From the NCBI RefSeq assembly GCF_026241165.1, contig NZ_JAPFQN010000002.1, forward strand, positions 1 to 64,000: a DNA stretch of 64,000 nucleotides, in the 5' to 3' direction. Under the pieces are notes generated by a model, which made no database searches, had not been told where the DNA came from, and saw nothing but the letters and a program-made list of their open reading frames with translations. A program made the position numbers and the translations under genes. The stretch comes from Mangrovivirga halotolerans (GTDB lineage: Bacteria; Bacteroidota; Bacteroidia; Cytophagales; Cyclobacteriaceae). Each line of letters opens with the position of its first letter. The first letter of the stretch is position 1. Positions 24,183 to 33,069 of this stretch are shown here, piece after piece.

Positions 24183-26330
24183 TTATTTATTTGCGGTTTC
24201 TTCTGTACTATTTCCTGCCTTTATATCTTTACCCAGTCTTTCAAGGTAAGCGATCAGGGCTACGATCTCTGACTCTGGTACGATCACCTGGTCTTTGAGC
24301 TCCTCATTTTGAGACTTAATCTCTTCTACCACCTTGTTTGCCTGAGCCATATAATCCTGAACGGCTATTTTTTCATAACCTTCCTGGTACGGTACCCCAA
24401 GGTTTCGCATTGCTGAAATCTTTGGCAAAACAGTTTCCGGATCAACTACATCTTCATAAAGCCAAGGATAAGGAGGCATAATCGAACCTGGCGAAGTACT
24501 TGTTGGTTCATACATATGACTAAAGTGCCAGCTTTCAGTGAGTCGGTCACCAACTCTATGAAGATCAGGACCTGTTCTTTTGGACCCCCAAAGGAAAGGA
24601 TGATCATAAACGAATTCACCGGCTTTAGAATACTCTCCATATCTTACAGTTTCACTTCGGAAAGGCCTGATCATCTGAGAGTGGCAGTTATTACAGCCTT
24701 CTCTTATGTAAATATCTCTACCTTCAAGCTCTAGCGGTGTGTAAGGCTTTACACTACTAATTGTAGGTACATTTGATTTCACAAGGAATGTCGGCACCAT
24801 TTCGATCACTCCACCAATCACAATCGCCACAAAAGCAAGAACAGTAAATAATACCGGCTTTCTTTCAAGAACACTATGCCAGTGTCCACCTGTAATCTTT
24901 TTCTTTTCAAGAGCAGGTGCTTCATCTGCTTCATTTGATAAGAATTTACCTTGTTTTGCAGTTTTAACCAGGTTGTAAGACATCATAATTGCCCCTGTGA
25001 GGTAAAGTGCACCACCAACAGCCCTCATTATGTACATTGGCTTAATCGAATTCACGGTTTCAAGGAAGTTACCATAAACTAATAAGCCATCAGGAGTAAA
25101 TTGTTTCCACATCAGACTCTGAACAACTCCTGCTACATACATTGGAAGAGCATAAATCACAATTCCCAGGGTTCCTATCCAGAAGTGAGTATTAGCCAAT
25201 TTGGTAGAGTAAAGCTTAGTCTGATACATTTTCGGAATCAGATAGTAAAGCATACCAAATGCAAGGAATCCATTCCAGCCAAGACCACCAATGTGAACGT
25301 GAGCAATAATCCAGTCACTAAAGTGAGCAATGGCATTAATGTTTTTAAGAGATAAAAGTGGTCCCTCGAGTGTTGCCATACCATAAGCGGTAACTGCAAC
25401 TACCATGAATTTAAGAACAGGATCTTCGCGAACCTTATCCCATGCTCCTCTAAGAGTAAGAAGTCCGTTTAACATACCTCCCCAACTTGGTGCGATAAGC
25501 ATGATTGAGAAGACAGTACCTAAAGACTGAGCCCAGTCTGGTAAAGAAGTATAAAGTAAGTGGTGAGGTCCTGCCCAGATATATATAAATATCAAAGACC
25601 AGAAGTGAATGATCGACAATCGATAAGAGTAAACAGGCCTGTTAGCTGCTTTTGGCAGGAAGTAATACATCAGTCCTAATACAGGAGTTGTCAGGAAGAA
25701 TGCCACAGCATTATGCCCATACCACCATTGAACCAATGCATCTTGTACTCCAGCGTACCATGAGTAACTCTTAAGAAAAGTCACCGGCATCTCGAATGAG
25801 TTAACAACATGCAATACCGCCACTGTGATGAACGTGGCAATGTAAAACCATACAGCAACATACATATGTCGCTCTCTCCTTTTCAGGATAGTTCCGATCA
25901 TATTAATACCGAAGATTACCCAAATAACGGTGATTGCAATATCAATCGGCCATTCGAGTTCAGCATATTCCTTTGAAGTTGTAATACCCAGAGGAAGAGT
26001 GATTGCTGCCGCTACAATTATTGATTGCCATCCCCAGAAATTGATCCATGATAATGCATCACTGAACATCCTGGCTTTTAATAATCGCTGCAGGGAATAA
26101 TAAACTCCGGCAAAAACACTGTTACCTACAAATGCAAAGATGATAGCATTGGTATGTAGAGGTCTTAGCCTTCCGAAAGTAGTATAAGGAATACCCAGAT
26201 TAAGATCAGGGTAAAATAACTGAATAGCTATGGTAAGCCCCACGAGCATACCGACTAACCCAAATACCACAGTGGCAACTATAAATGCCCTGACTATCCG
26301 GTTATCGTACTCAAACTTTTCTAGTGTCAT
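24183..26330 (-). CDS. ccoNO: Fused cbb3 cytochrome c oxidase subunits I and II (CcoN-CcoO)
   Basis: A 715-residue fusion in which CcoN (12 helices, heme-copper centre, about residues 1-480) continues into CcoO (about 490-715). CcoN features include TNAIIFAFVGN near the N-terminus, WWYGHNAVAFFLTTPVLG, GPHHLLYTSLPDW and HFSDWIIAHVHIGGLGWNGF, which supply His ligands for the hemes and CuB. CcoO has a membrane anchor, the c-heme site CNNCH (about residue 548) with SQMIRPFRSE, and GSKRTGPDLHRVG. The fusion is usual in Bacteroidota rather than a sequencing artefact. The enzyme reduces O2 with high affinity at low oxygen. A TGAT-N4-ATCA palindrome lies about 100 bp upstream. Confidence 0.97.
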   Translation of the reverse strand: MTLEKFEYDNRIVRAFIVATVVFGLVGMLVGLTIAIQLFYPDLNLGIPYTTFGRLRPLHTNAIIFAFVGNSVFAGVYYSLQRLLKARMFSDALSWINFWGWQSIIVAAAITLPLGITTSKEYAELEWPIDIAITVIWVIFGINMIGTILKRRERHMYVAVWFYIATFITVAVLHVVNSFEMPVTFLKSYSWYAGVQDALVQWWYGHNAVAFFLTTPVLGLMYYFLPKAANRPVYSYRLSIIHFWSLIFIYIWAGPHHLLYTSLPDWAQSLGTVFSIMLIAPSWGGMLNGLLTLRGAWDKVREDPVLKFMVVAVTAYGMATLEGPLLSLKNINAIAHFSDWIIAHVHIGGLGWNGFLAFGMLYYLIPKMYQTKLYSTKLANTHFWIGTLGIVIYALPMYVAGVVQSLMWKQFTPDGLLVYGNFLETVNSIKPMYIMRAVGGALYLTGAIMMSYNLVKTAKQGKFLSNEADEAPALEKKKITGGHWHSVLERKPVLFTVLAFVAIVIGGVIEMVPTFLVKSNVPTISSVKPYTPLELEGRDIYIREGCNNCHSQMIRPFRSETVRYGEYSKAGEFVYDHPFLWGSKRTGPDLHRVGDRLTESWHFSHMYEPTSTSPGSIMPPYPWLYEDVVDPETVLPKISAMRNLGVPYQEGYEKIAVQDYMAQANKVVEEIKSQNEELKDQVIVPESEIVALIAYLERLGKDIKAGNSTEETANK

Positions 26331-26425
26331 AATCTTATTTGATTTCTGTAATCTATTTTCTGTATTTAATCGCTAAGGTATCTTTCAGCGCATTTTTCCC
26401 CGCTGACAGGATTCATTTCAACTGG

Positions 26426-26437
26426 TGATATAAATCA
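26426..26437. promoter_or_regulatory. FNR/CRP-family-like operator upstream of ccoNO
   Basis: TGAT-ATAA-ATCA is a perfect core match to the FNR half-sites (TTGAT-N4-ATCAA; the flanking bases here are G and T). It lies just past the ccoS stop and about 95 bp before ccoNO, consistent with oxygen-responsive control of the oxidase. Confidence 0.55.
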
Positions 26438-26439
26438 TG

Positions 26440-26604
26440 CTAAGTGGAATCTGACTGATTTTCAGACTTGTTATCGAACAACATTCTCCGAGCCGGAGCA
26501 TCGGTATCATCAAACTGCCCTGCCTTTACTGCCCTGATAAACAAGACCAAAAAAGTAAGGGCAACTACCAGGCTAGTGGCTATGAGGATTATTATTATTT
26601 TCAT
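26440..26604 (-). CDS. ccoS: cbb3 oxidase maturation protein CcoS
   Basis: A 54-residue protein too short for usual ORF cut-offs. An N-terminal membrane helix (MKIIIILIATSLVVALTFLVLFI) is followed by the CcoS hallmark KAGQFDDTDAPARRMLFDN. CcoS is needed to insert heme and copper cofactors into cbb3 oxidase in other bacteria. The ATG overlaps the ccoI stop by 4 bp (ATGA), so the two are translationally coupled. Confidence 0.9.
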   Translation of the reverse strand: MKIIIILIATSLVVALTFLVLFIRAVKAGQFDDTDAPARRMLFDNKSENQSDST

Positions 26605-29039
26605 TTTGAAAAGATTTTTTTACCAATAAATTTTATTACCAAAGTGGAAAAAGCCACAATAGTGATTGAACTCAGGGGCATGAGAATTGCAGCAAATACC
26701 GGAGTCAGCATACCGGCTGCTGCAAAGGATAATCCAACCAGGTTATATAAAAGAGAAATGGTTATACCTACCCATAATACTTTACCGGAATTTTTAGCGA
26801 ATTTTAATATTTGAGGTAGTTTTGAGAGATTATTCCCAATGACTATCGCGTCACTGGCCGGAGTAAATGAAGTGGTTTGATCAGTAACAGCAAGGCCGAA
26901 ATTAGCAGCCTTTAATGCTCCTGCATCATTAAGTCCATCTCCTACCATTAAAACCTTTTCCCCTCCTTTCTTTAGGTCAATTACATTCTCAAGTTTTTGA
27001 TCAGGTTTTTTGTTGAAATGCAACTCAGCTTTATTTCCTGAAAGATCTGCTAAATTGGATTTCTCATTATCGTTATCTCCACTTAAAACGGATAAGTCGT
27101 ATTTCATTTGGGAAAGCTGATCAAACAGATCATCAATCCCTTCCCGGTATTCAGGTTTTATCTCAAAATATCCAATAAATTCATTATTGATGGAAAGACA
27201 CACCGATGAAGAGGGAATGGCTACTTCAGTATTAATAAATTCTTTTGATCCCAGTTTATAAATTTCGTTATCTACTTTTCCGGATATTCCTTTCCCTGAA
27301 ACCTCTGTAAAATCATCGATTATAGCATCAAGCTTTGTATTCGATTCTAACAAATATTCTGAAATTGCTACACTGAGAGGATGCACCGATTGACTACACA
27401 ATGTTGCAATATTTGCTTTTTGGCTTCTTAACAAGGGCTTGTACCCGATGAAATTAACTTTAGAATTATCCTTTGTAGTAAGAGTCCCGGTTTTATCAAA
27501 AATGATGTGGTCGATCTTTAAAAGCTTTTCTATGAGGTCAGAGTTACGTAAGTAAAATCCGATATTACCTAATACACTTTGTGCGCTACCAAATGTATAA
27601 GGTATGGTTAAAGAAAGTGCACAAGGACATGCTACTATTAAAATTGCCGTAAATACGCTTACAGTTTTTCCCGGGTCAATAAAATACCATCCTATGGCAA
27701 AAGAAAAGGCAAGAAATAAAATCACCCATGTGAAATATTTCGCAACTCTGTTTAAAATTTTATCAGCAACAAATTCATCTGATTTATTGAAGATCTCATT
27801 ATTCCATAGTGAGGTAAGATAACTTTGAGACAATACCTTTTTCACTTCGAAAGATGCTGATTTTCCGATCAGCTTTCCTCCGGCAAATATTAGTTCACCC
27901 TTTCCTTTTTTAACAGGACGCGACTCCCCGGTAACGAAACTATAATCAATCAAAGCCGAATCATCCTTAACAATACAATCAACAGGGATAACTTCAGTAT
28001 TCCTGATTTGTATAACATCTCCTATAGTAAGATTTCGTACAGGAATTACTTCCCTGGTCAGGTCATCTTTTATTCTATGTACAGCCAGGGGAAAGTATGA
28101 TGTAAAACTTCGGTCGAATGATAGGTTTCTGTAAGTCCTGTTTTGAAACCATCTGCCTGTAAGCAGAAAAAACAGCAGTCCGGCCAATGAATCGAAATAA
28201 CCTGGTCCGGTACCAGAAAAAACCTCATAAGAACTATAAAAAAACAAGGTGATTATACCAATGGAAACAGGAACATCGATATTTAAATATTTTTGTTTCA
28301 ATCCACTCCATGCCGATTTAAAATACACTGTACTGCAATAAAAAAATACAGGGATTGCCAGTAAAAAATTCACTAAGCCAAAATATGGAGCAAATTCACC
28401 CAGATCATCATCCAGACCTAAGTATTCAGGAAAGCTCATAAGCATAATATTGCCGAATGCAAAACCGGCAACTCCTATCCTGATCATCAAACTTCTCGAT
28501 TCATTATCGATTTGTTCAGCTTGCTCATCTTCCAGGGAAATATGAGGGGAATAACCGATCTTCTTGAGAAGTACGGCTAATTCTTTTAAGGAAAGTAATT
28601 CAGGATTGTAGTCAATTGTTACTTTCTTTTTACCAAAGTCAACAACAGAACGTATGACACCATCATGAAGTCTGTAAAGGTTTTCGAGTAACCAAAGACA
28701 AGAACTACAATGAATAGCAGGAACCTGGAATACTACTTTATTAAAATCCTCAGATGAATATTTTAAAAGAGATGATTGAATTTCCTCATTCTCCAAAAAG
28801 TCGTAGATTTCATTATCCTCTGAAACTTTAAGTCCAGGCTCAATGTCAATTTTATAATAATCTTGAAGACCATTGGCAGAGAGAATTTCAAAAGCTGTTT
28901 TACATCCTGTACAGCAAAATGTTTCATTCTCAAAAAATATAATATCATCCTGATGATCCGGAAGAGCATCATTACAATGACGACATTTCTTAGATATCGA
29001 AATTCCCTCTAATACCTCTTGATTGGAATTCTGCTGCAT
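26601..29039 (-). CDS. ccoI: Copper-translocating P-type ATPase CcoI/FixI
   Basis: An 812-residue P1B-type ATPase. At the N-terminus, a cysteine cluster (Cys19, Cys22, Cys42, Cys43, Cys46) of the type seen in FixI precedes a heavy-metal-associated domain with HCSSCLWLLENL (Cys111, Cys114). About eight membrane helices follow, with the CPC ion-binding motif in ACPCALSLTIPYTFG (around residue 471), the phosphorylation site FDKTGTLTTKD (around 514) and the hinge VGDGLNDAGALKAANFG. Together with the adjacent cco genes this identifies the copper exporter that supplies CuB. It starts the ccoI-ccoS unit; an FNR-like site lies about 85 bp upstream. Confidence 0.95.
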   Translation of the reverse strand: MQQNSNQEVLEGISISKKCRHCNDALPDHQDDIIFFENETFCCTGCKTAFEILSANGLQDYYKIDIEPGLKVSEDNEIYDFLENEEIQSSLLKYSSEDFNKVVFQVPAIHCSSCLWLLENLYRLHDGVIRSVVDFGKKKVTIDYNPELLSLKELAVLLKKIGYSPHISLEDEQAEQIDNESRSLMIRIGVAGFAFGNIMLMSFPEYLGLDDDLGEFAPYFGLVNFLLAIPVFFYCSTVYFKSAWSGLKQKYLNIDVPVSIGIITLFFYSSYEVFSGTGPGYFDSLAGLLFFLLTGRWFQNRTYRNLSFDRSFTSYFPLAVHRIKDDLTREVIPVRNLTIGDVIQIRNTEVIPVDCIVKDDSALIDYSFVTGESRPVKKGKGELIFAGGKLIGKSASFEVKKVLSQSYLTSLWNNEIFNKSDEFVADKILNRVAKYFTWVILFLAFSFAIGWYFIDPGKTVSVFTAILIVACPCALSLTIPYTFGSAQSVLGNIGFYLRNSDLIEKLLKIDHIIFDKTGTLTTKDNSKVNFIGYKPLLRSQKANIATLCSQSVHPLSVAISEYLLESNTKLDAIIDDFTEVSGKGISGKVDNEIYKLGSKEFINTEVAIPSSSVCLSINNEFIGYFEIKPEYREGIDDLFDQLSQMKYDLSVLSGDNDNEKSNLADLSGNKAELHFNKKPDQKLENVIDLKKGGEKVLMVGDGLNDAGALKAANFGLAVTDQTTSFTPASDAIVIGNNLSKLPQILKFAKNSGKVLWVGITISLLYNLVGLSFAAAGMLTPVFAAILMPLSSITIVAFSTLVIKFIGKKIFSK

Positions 29040-29122
29040 ATACTTTATTACCAGACTAATACTATCCAGTAAAAATATGTTTACAGCTTAATTACTCAGC
29101 TATCAAATATCATTGTAGCCAG

Positions 29123-29134
29123 TGATATAAGTCA
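29123..29134. promoter_or_regulatory. FNR-like operator upstream of ccoI
   Basis: TGAT-ATAA-GTCA differs by one base from the core palindrome TGAT-N4-ATCA and keeps the outer A of TCAA. It lies about 85 bp before ccoI and overlaps the menA stop. The spacer ATAA is identical to that in the ccoNO site. Confidence 0.45.
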
Positions 29135-30025
29135 AGGGTATATCAATCCGATACCAAAAAGTATAACGAAAACAAGTGTTGAGGCTGCTAATTGTTTGAG
29201 ATAAGGATCGAGGTGTTTTGGATCTGTAATGTTAATTACTCCATATAAATTTTTAGCTAAAAGAGGGATAACCAGTAAAAACAACCATTGCCATGGTGAT
29301 GAATAATTATAGAAAGTAAAAACAGCAGCACAAACTATCGCTCCGAATAGAAGAAAAGCATGGTAGATCAAACTGTTACTTCTTCCAATTCTAACCGGTA
29401 TACTGTACTTCCCTGCTTTCCTGTCTGATTCTATATCTCTGATATTATTAACATTCAATACTCCTGTGGCGAGCAGACCACAACTTGTAGCAGGTAGAAG
29501 AATATCTGGCCTAATTGTTTCAGAAAATAAAAAATAGGTCCCACCAACACCTACATAGCCAAAAAAGATCATGACAAAAAGGTCTCCGAAACCTTTATAA
29601 CCATAAGGATTATTTCCTGCGGTATAATTAATTGCAGCAAACAATGCAGCTAACCCAAGACCAAGAAATATAAATAGTAATTTAAGGTTATCTCCGAATG
29701 AAGCTATGAGAAGTCCTACACCACTAATAAAAGCTAAGGCAGCACAAGCTATTACTGCCCATTTCATCTGCGATTTGGAAATAGCTCCTGATTGAACAGC
29801 TCTAGCTGGTCCCAGCCTGTCTGCCGAGTCTGCCCCGTGAATGCTATCTCCATAATCATTTGCCAGATTAGAAAGTACCTGCAAAAGTATGGTGGTCAGG
29901 ATAGTAAGAATAAAAATAGTTGTACTCCAAAAGCCATCAGCCTTTGCAAGTACTGCTCCCATTCCCACGCACGCTAAAGCGAGAGGCAATGTTCTTAATC
30001 TGAAAGCTTCAATCCATGCCTTCAT
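29132..30025 (-). CDS. menA: 1,4-dihydroxy-2-naphthoate polyprenyltransferase
   Basis: Attaches the polyprenyl chain to DHNA, making demethylmenaquinone. The 297-residue, roughly eight-helix UbiA-family membrane protein starts KAWIEAFRLRTLPLALACVGMGAVLAK, as MenA does. The Mg-diphosphate motif is NLANDYGDSIHGADSADRLGPARAVQSG, and a second Asp motif is NNIRDIESDRKAGKYSIPVRIG. It follows argS by one base. Its neighbour on the downstream side is the cbb3 locus, which draws electrons from the menaquinone pool via a bc1-type step, although co-regulation is not shown. Confidence 0.93.
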   Translation of the reverse strand: MKAWIEAFRLRTLPLALACVGMGAVLAKADGFWSTTIFILTILTTILLQVLSNLANDYGDSIHGADSADRLGPARAVQSGAISKSQMKWAVIACAALAFISGVGLLIASFGDNLKLLFIFLGLGLAALFAAINYTAGNNPYGYKGFGDLFVMIFFGYVGVGGTYFLFSETIRPDILLPATSCGLLATGVLNVNNIRDIESDRKAGKYSIPVRIGRSNSLIYHAFLLFGAIVCAAVFTFYNYSSPWQWLFLLVIPLLAKNLYGVINITDPKHLDPYLKQLAASTLVFVILFGIGLIYP

Positions 30026-30026
30026 A

Positions 30027-31811
30027 TTACATTCTTTCCGGTACCGTAATACCTAATAATCCCATAGATAAGTTTATTACTCTGGCTATCTGAGCACTTA
30101 ACGCGACTCTGAAAGTACGAAGATCCTTATCATCTTCTCCAAGAATAGAAAGCTCTGCATAAAACCTGTTATATTCCTTAGCCAGGTCATAAGCATAATT
30201 TGCTATTACAGCAGGACTTAATTCTTCCGCCGCAAGTTTAAGCTTGTTATGATATTCAGAGATCAGGTAAATAAGATCTTTCTCAGTATCTGATATTTCA
30301 AGTGATCCCGAAATGTTTTTTTGATATTCAATTCCAAGCTGATCAGCCTTTCTTAAAATAGCTGAGATTCGAGCATGGGTATACTGAATAAATGGTCCTG
30401 TGTGTCCTTGAAATTCAATTGATTCTTTCGGGTCAAAAAGCATTCTTTTCTTAGGATCGACTTTAAGAAGAAAATACTTTAAAGCACCTAATCCCAGGGT
30501 ATCATAAAGTTCTTTAGCCTGTTCGTCATCAAACCCATCGATCTTACCTAATTCTTCGGTGTGTTCCCGGGCAGTATCAACCATTTCACTCATCAGGTCA
30601 TCGGCATCAACTACTGTACCTTCCCGTGACTTCATTTTTCCGGTAGGCAAATCAACCATTCCATAAGAAAGGTGATATAAACCATCTGCAAAAGGCTTAC
30701 CCAGTTTCTTTAACAAAGTAAAAAGAACAGTAAAATGATAATCCTGCTCGTTTCCAACTACGTAGATAGACTTATCAAAATTCAAGTCCTTATATCGCTG
30801 ATCAGCAGTACCTAAATCCTGCGTCATATAAACCGCTGTACCATCACTTCTTAATAGAAGTTTTTCATCTAATTTTTCTTCATTCAGATCAGCCCAAACC
30901 GATCCATCATCCTTTTTGTAGAAAACACCTTTTTCAAGCCCTTCATTAACCAGGTCCTTACCCAAAAGATAAGTTTCAGACTCATAATAATATTTATCGA
31001 AATCTACTCCCATTCGGTCATAGGTCTGTTCGAATCCTTCATAAACCCAACCATTCATCTTTTTCCAAAGATCAACAGTTTCCTTATCTCCGGCTTCCCA
31101 CTGTTTAAGCATTTCCTGGGCTTCGAGAAGAATTGGCGCCTTCTTCTTAGCTTCTTCCTCATCCATTCCATCAGCTACCAATGCAGCAATTTCCTGCTTA
31201 TATGCTTTATCAAAGGCTACATAATAATTACCTACAAGGTGATCGCCTTTAATACCAGCTGATTGAGGAGTTTCTCCTTCACCAAACTTCAGATAAGCGA
31301 CCATAGATTTACAAATATGAATTCCCCGGTCATTAATTATCTGAACTTTATCCACAGAATATCCATTGGCTTTAAGAATATTTGCCGTAGAATATCCCAG
31401 AAAGTTATTTCTCAAATGGCCAAGATGAAGCGGTTTATTTGTATTTGGAGAAGAGTATTCGATACAAAATCTTTCGTCTTTCTGAGGTAAAGTACCAAAG
31501 TTTTCATTCGAGATAATGTCATTGATATTATCGATGAATGCGTTATCGGTAAGTATAAGATTTAAAAAACCTTTAACAGTATTAAAATCTTTTACTACAT
31601 CACAATTTTCCTTAAGATAATCTCCGATTGCAGCCCCGGATTCTTCCGGGCTCTTCCTGGTTACGCGAAGGAAAGGAAAAACAACAAAAGTATATGTACC
31701 TTCAAACTCTTTCCTTGTCGGTTGAAGGGAAATATCTTCTGTTAATTCATGATCAAATACTTTTTTGAAAGCATCTTTAATATTACTAATGATCGTTTCT
31801 TCTAAATTCAT
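30027..31811 (-). CDS. argS: Arginyl-tRNA synthetase
   Basis: Class I aminoacyl-tRNA synthetase charging tRNA-Arg. The 594-residue length is typical. The N-terminal Add1 tRNA-binding domain is followed by the HIGH-type motif in SPNTNKPLHLGHLRNN (about residues 120-135). The KMSKS loop is replaced by the MKSREGTVVDADDLM variant common in ArgRS, and the DALR anticodon domain at the end contains FYAELSILGEDDKDLRTFRVALSAQIARVINLSMGLLGI. It lies 22 bp after the arginase-family gene and 1 bp before menA in one apparent operon. Confidence 0.96.
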   Translation of the reverse strand: MNLEETIISNIKDAFKKVFDHELTEDISLQPTRKEFEGTYTFVVFPFLRVTRKSPEESGAAIGDYLKENCDVVKDFNTVKGFLNLILTDNAFIDNINDIISNENFGTLPQKDERFCIEYSSPNTNKPLHLGHLRNNFLGYSTANILKANGYSVDKVQIINDRGIHICKSMVAYLKFGEGETPQSAGIKGDHLVGNYYVAFDKAYKQEIAALVADGMDEEEAKKKAPILLEAQEMLKQWEAGDKETVDLWKKMNGWVYEGFEQTYDRMGVDFDKYYYESETYLLGKDLVNEGLEKGVFYKKDDGSVWADLNEEKLDEKLLLRSDGTAVYMTQDLGTADQRYKDLNFDKSIYVVGNEQDYHFTVLFTLLKKLGKPFADGLYHLSYGMVDLPTGKMKSREGTVVDADDLMSEMVDTAREHTEELGKIDGFDDEQAKELYDTLGLGALKYFLLKVDPKKRMLFDPKESIEFQGHTGPFIQYTHARISAILRKADQLGIEYQKNISGSLEISDTEKDLIYLISEYHNKLKLAAEELSPAVIANYAYDLAKEYNRFYAELSILGEDDKDLRTFRVALSAQIARVINLSMGLLGITVPERM

Positions 31812-31833
31812 CTTCTTCGCGTATAACTATTAA

Positions 31834-32784
31834 TCAGAAATTTTCTATAAGTGATTTTGTCGTATTCTCAAGAATATCGAAGGCATTTTCTGCCATTAAA
31901 TTTTCAGTATCAAGGGTTGGATTTACTTCAACTATCTCCCAGCAACAAACTTTTTTATCCTTGATTATTTCTTCATTAAGAAGTTTTGCTTCTTCAACTG
32001 ACAATCCACCGGGAACTGGTGTACCAGTACCCTTTGATATGCGTGAATCAATACTGTCAACATCAAAAGAAACATATATATTTTCGCAGTGACTAAGCCT
32101 TTCAGTTGCTTCTTTAGCCACCTGCTCTATTCCTTTTCTACTTATTTCTTCTGGTGTAAAGTTTTTAATGCCATACTTTTCCATTAGATGTTTTTCCGGT
32201 TCTTCGGTATCTCTTACTGAAATAAATACAATATCACTTGGATCAATTTTTGGTCCCTTTACTCCGACGTTTTTTATTTCTTCCCATATCTCACGAGTTC
32301 CTTCTGTGATGTCATTGATCTGCATTTCTTTATTATCCAGGCCAGTAACCATAGCTAAAGGCATACCATGCATATTTCCCGAAGGTGTAGTGTAAGGCGA
32401 ATGAAGGTCTGCATGTGCATCAATCCATATTACACCTAATCTTTGGTTTGGTCTGTTCTTTTTGATACCACAGATAGTGCCGGCAGCAGTAGAATGATCA
32501 CCTGCCAGTACAATCGGAAATCTTTTTTCATTCATTACATCATTAACAGTAGAACAAACTCTTCGAACCATAGTATGAACACCATCAATATGCTTTGCGT
32601 GAGGATAATTATTCTTTAAAAAAAGTAAATTATTCTGATCATCAACATTGACCGAATCAAATGTGCCAAAATATTGGGAATCCTTGTCCAGGCTGGCAAC
32701 TTTTAAAGCTTCAATTCCAAGGCTGGCTCCCCTGGTACCTGCAGCTATTTCTGAGCGTACCTCTATAAGTTTTACTTTATTCAT
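31834..32784 (-). CDS. Arginase-family ureohydrolase (probable arginase)
   Basis: A 316-residue binuclear manganese enzyme. Metal ligands are visible in GDHSTAAGT, IDAHADLHSP and SFDVDSIDS (His, Asp-His-Asp, Asp-Asp). The substrate loop TTPSGNMHGMP keeps the Thr, Ser, Asn and His positions that hold the alpha-amino acid end of arginine in arginases. His replaces the Asn that follows the DAHxD motif in animal arginase. This loop favours arginase (arginine to ornithine and urea) over agmatinase, but the divergent neighbour is an arginine decarboxylase, which would supply agmatine, so the substrate should be considered open. Confidence 0.8.
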   Translation of the reverse strand: MNKVKLIEVRSEIAAGTRGASLGIEALKVASLDKDSQYFGTFDSVNVDDQNNLLFLKNNYPHAKHIDGVHTMVRRVCSTVNDVMNEKRFPIVLAGDHSTAAGTICGIKKNRPNQRLGVIWIDAHADLHSPYTTPSGNMHGMPLAMVTGLDNKEMQINDITEGTREIWEEIKNVGVKGPKIDPSDIVFISVRDTEEPEKHLMEKYGIKNFTPEEISRKGIEQVAKEATERLSHCENIYVSFDVDSIDSRISKGTGTPVPGGLSVEEAKLLNEEIIKDKKVCCWEIVEVNPTLDTENLMAENAFDILENTTKSLIENF

Positions 32785-32813
32785 CTGGGCTAATCTTAAG
32801 ATTTTTCAATGTT

Positions 32814-32821
32814 CAAAAATA
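32814..32821 (-). promoter_or_regulatory. Putative -7 box of the arginase-argS-menA operon
   Basis: TATTTTTG on the minus strand matches TAnnTTTG, 29 bp before the ATG at 32784. No convincing -33 element. Confidence 0.45.
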
Positions 32822-33069
32822 CAAAACTGGATGCGCAAAAATAAAAGTATTGGATTATAAAACCAGTTCAAATTCACTTTAGTTAATCCAAAGATTTTTG
32901 TAGGGAGTCATTATTTCCTATTTTTATAGGATTACATTTTATTTATGTAATCTTACATTAAATAAGTTCTTTTAGTAATGATCTATTTTTCGTCTTATTA
33001 AATAGCATAAATTCGGCGAAAAAATCTGATTATTGCGGTTAATTAAATGCCTTAATTAATAAATATTGA

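Noticed and set aside
24183-26330. CcoN-CcoO fusion as a sequencing or assembly artefact
   Set aside because: The junction is smooth with a complete CcoO anchor and heme site; the fusion is known as the normal form in Bacteroidota.
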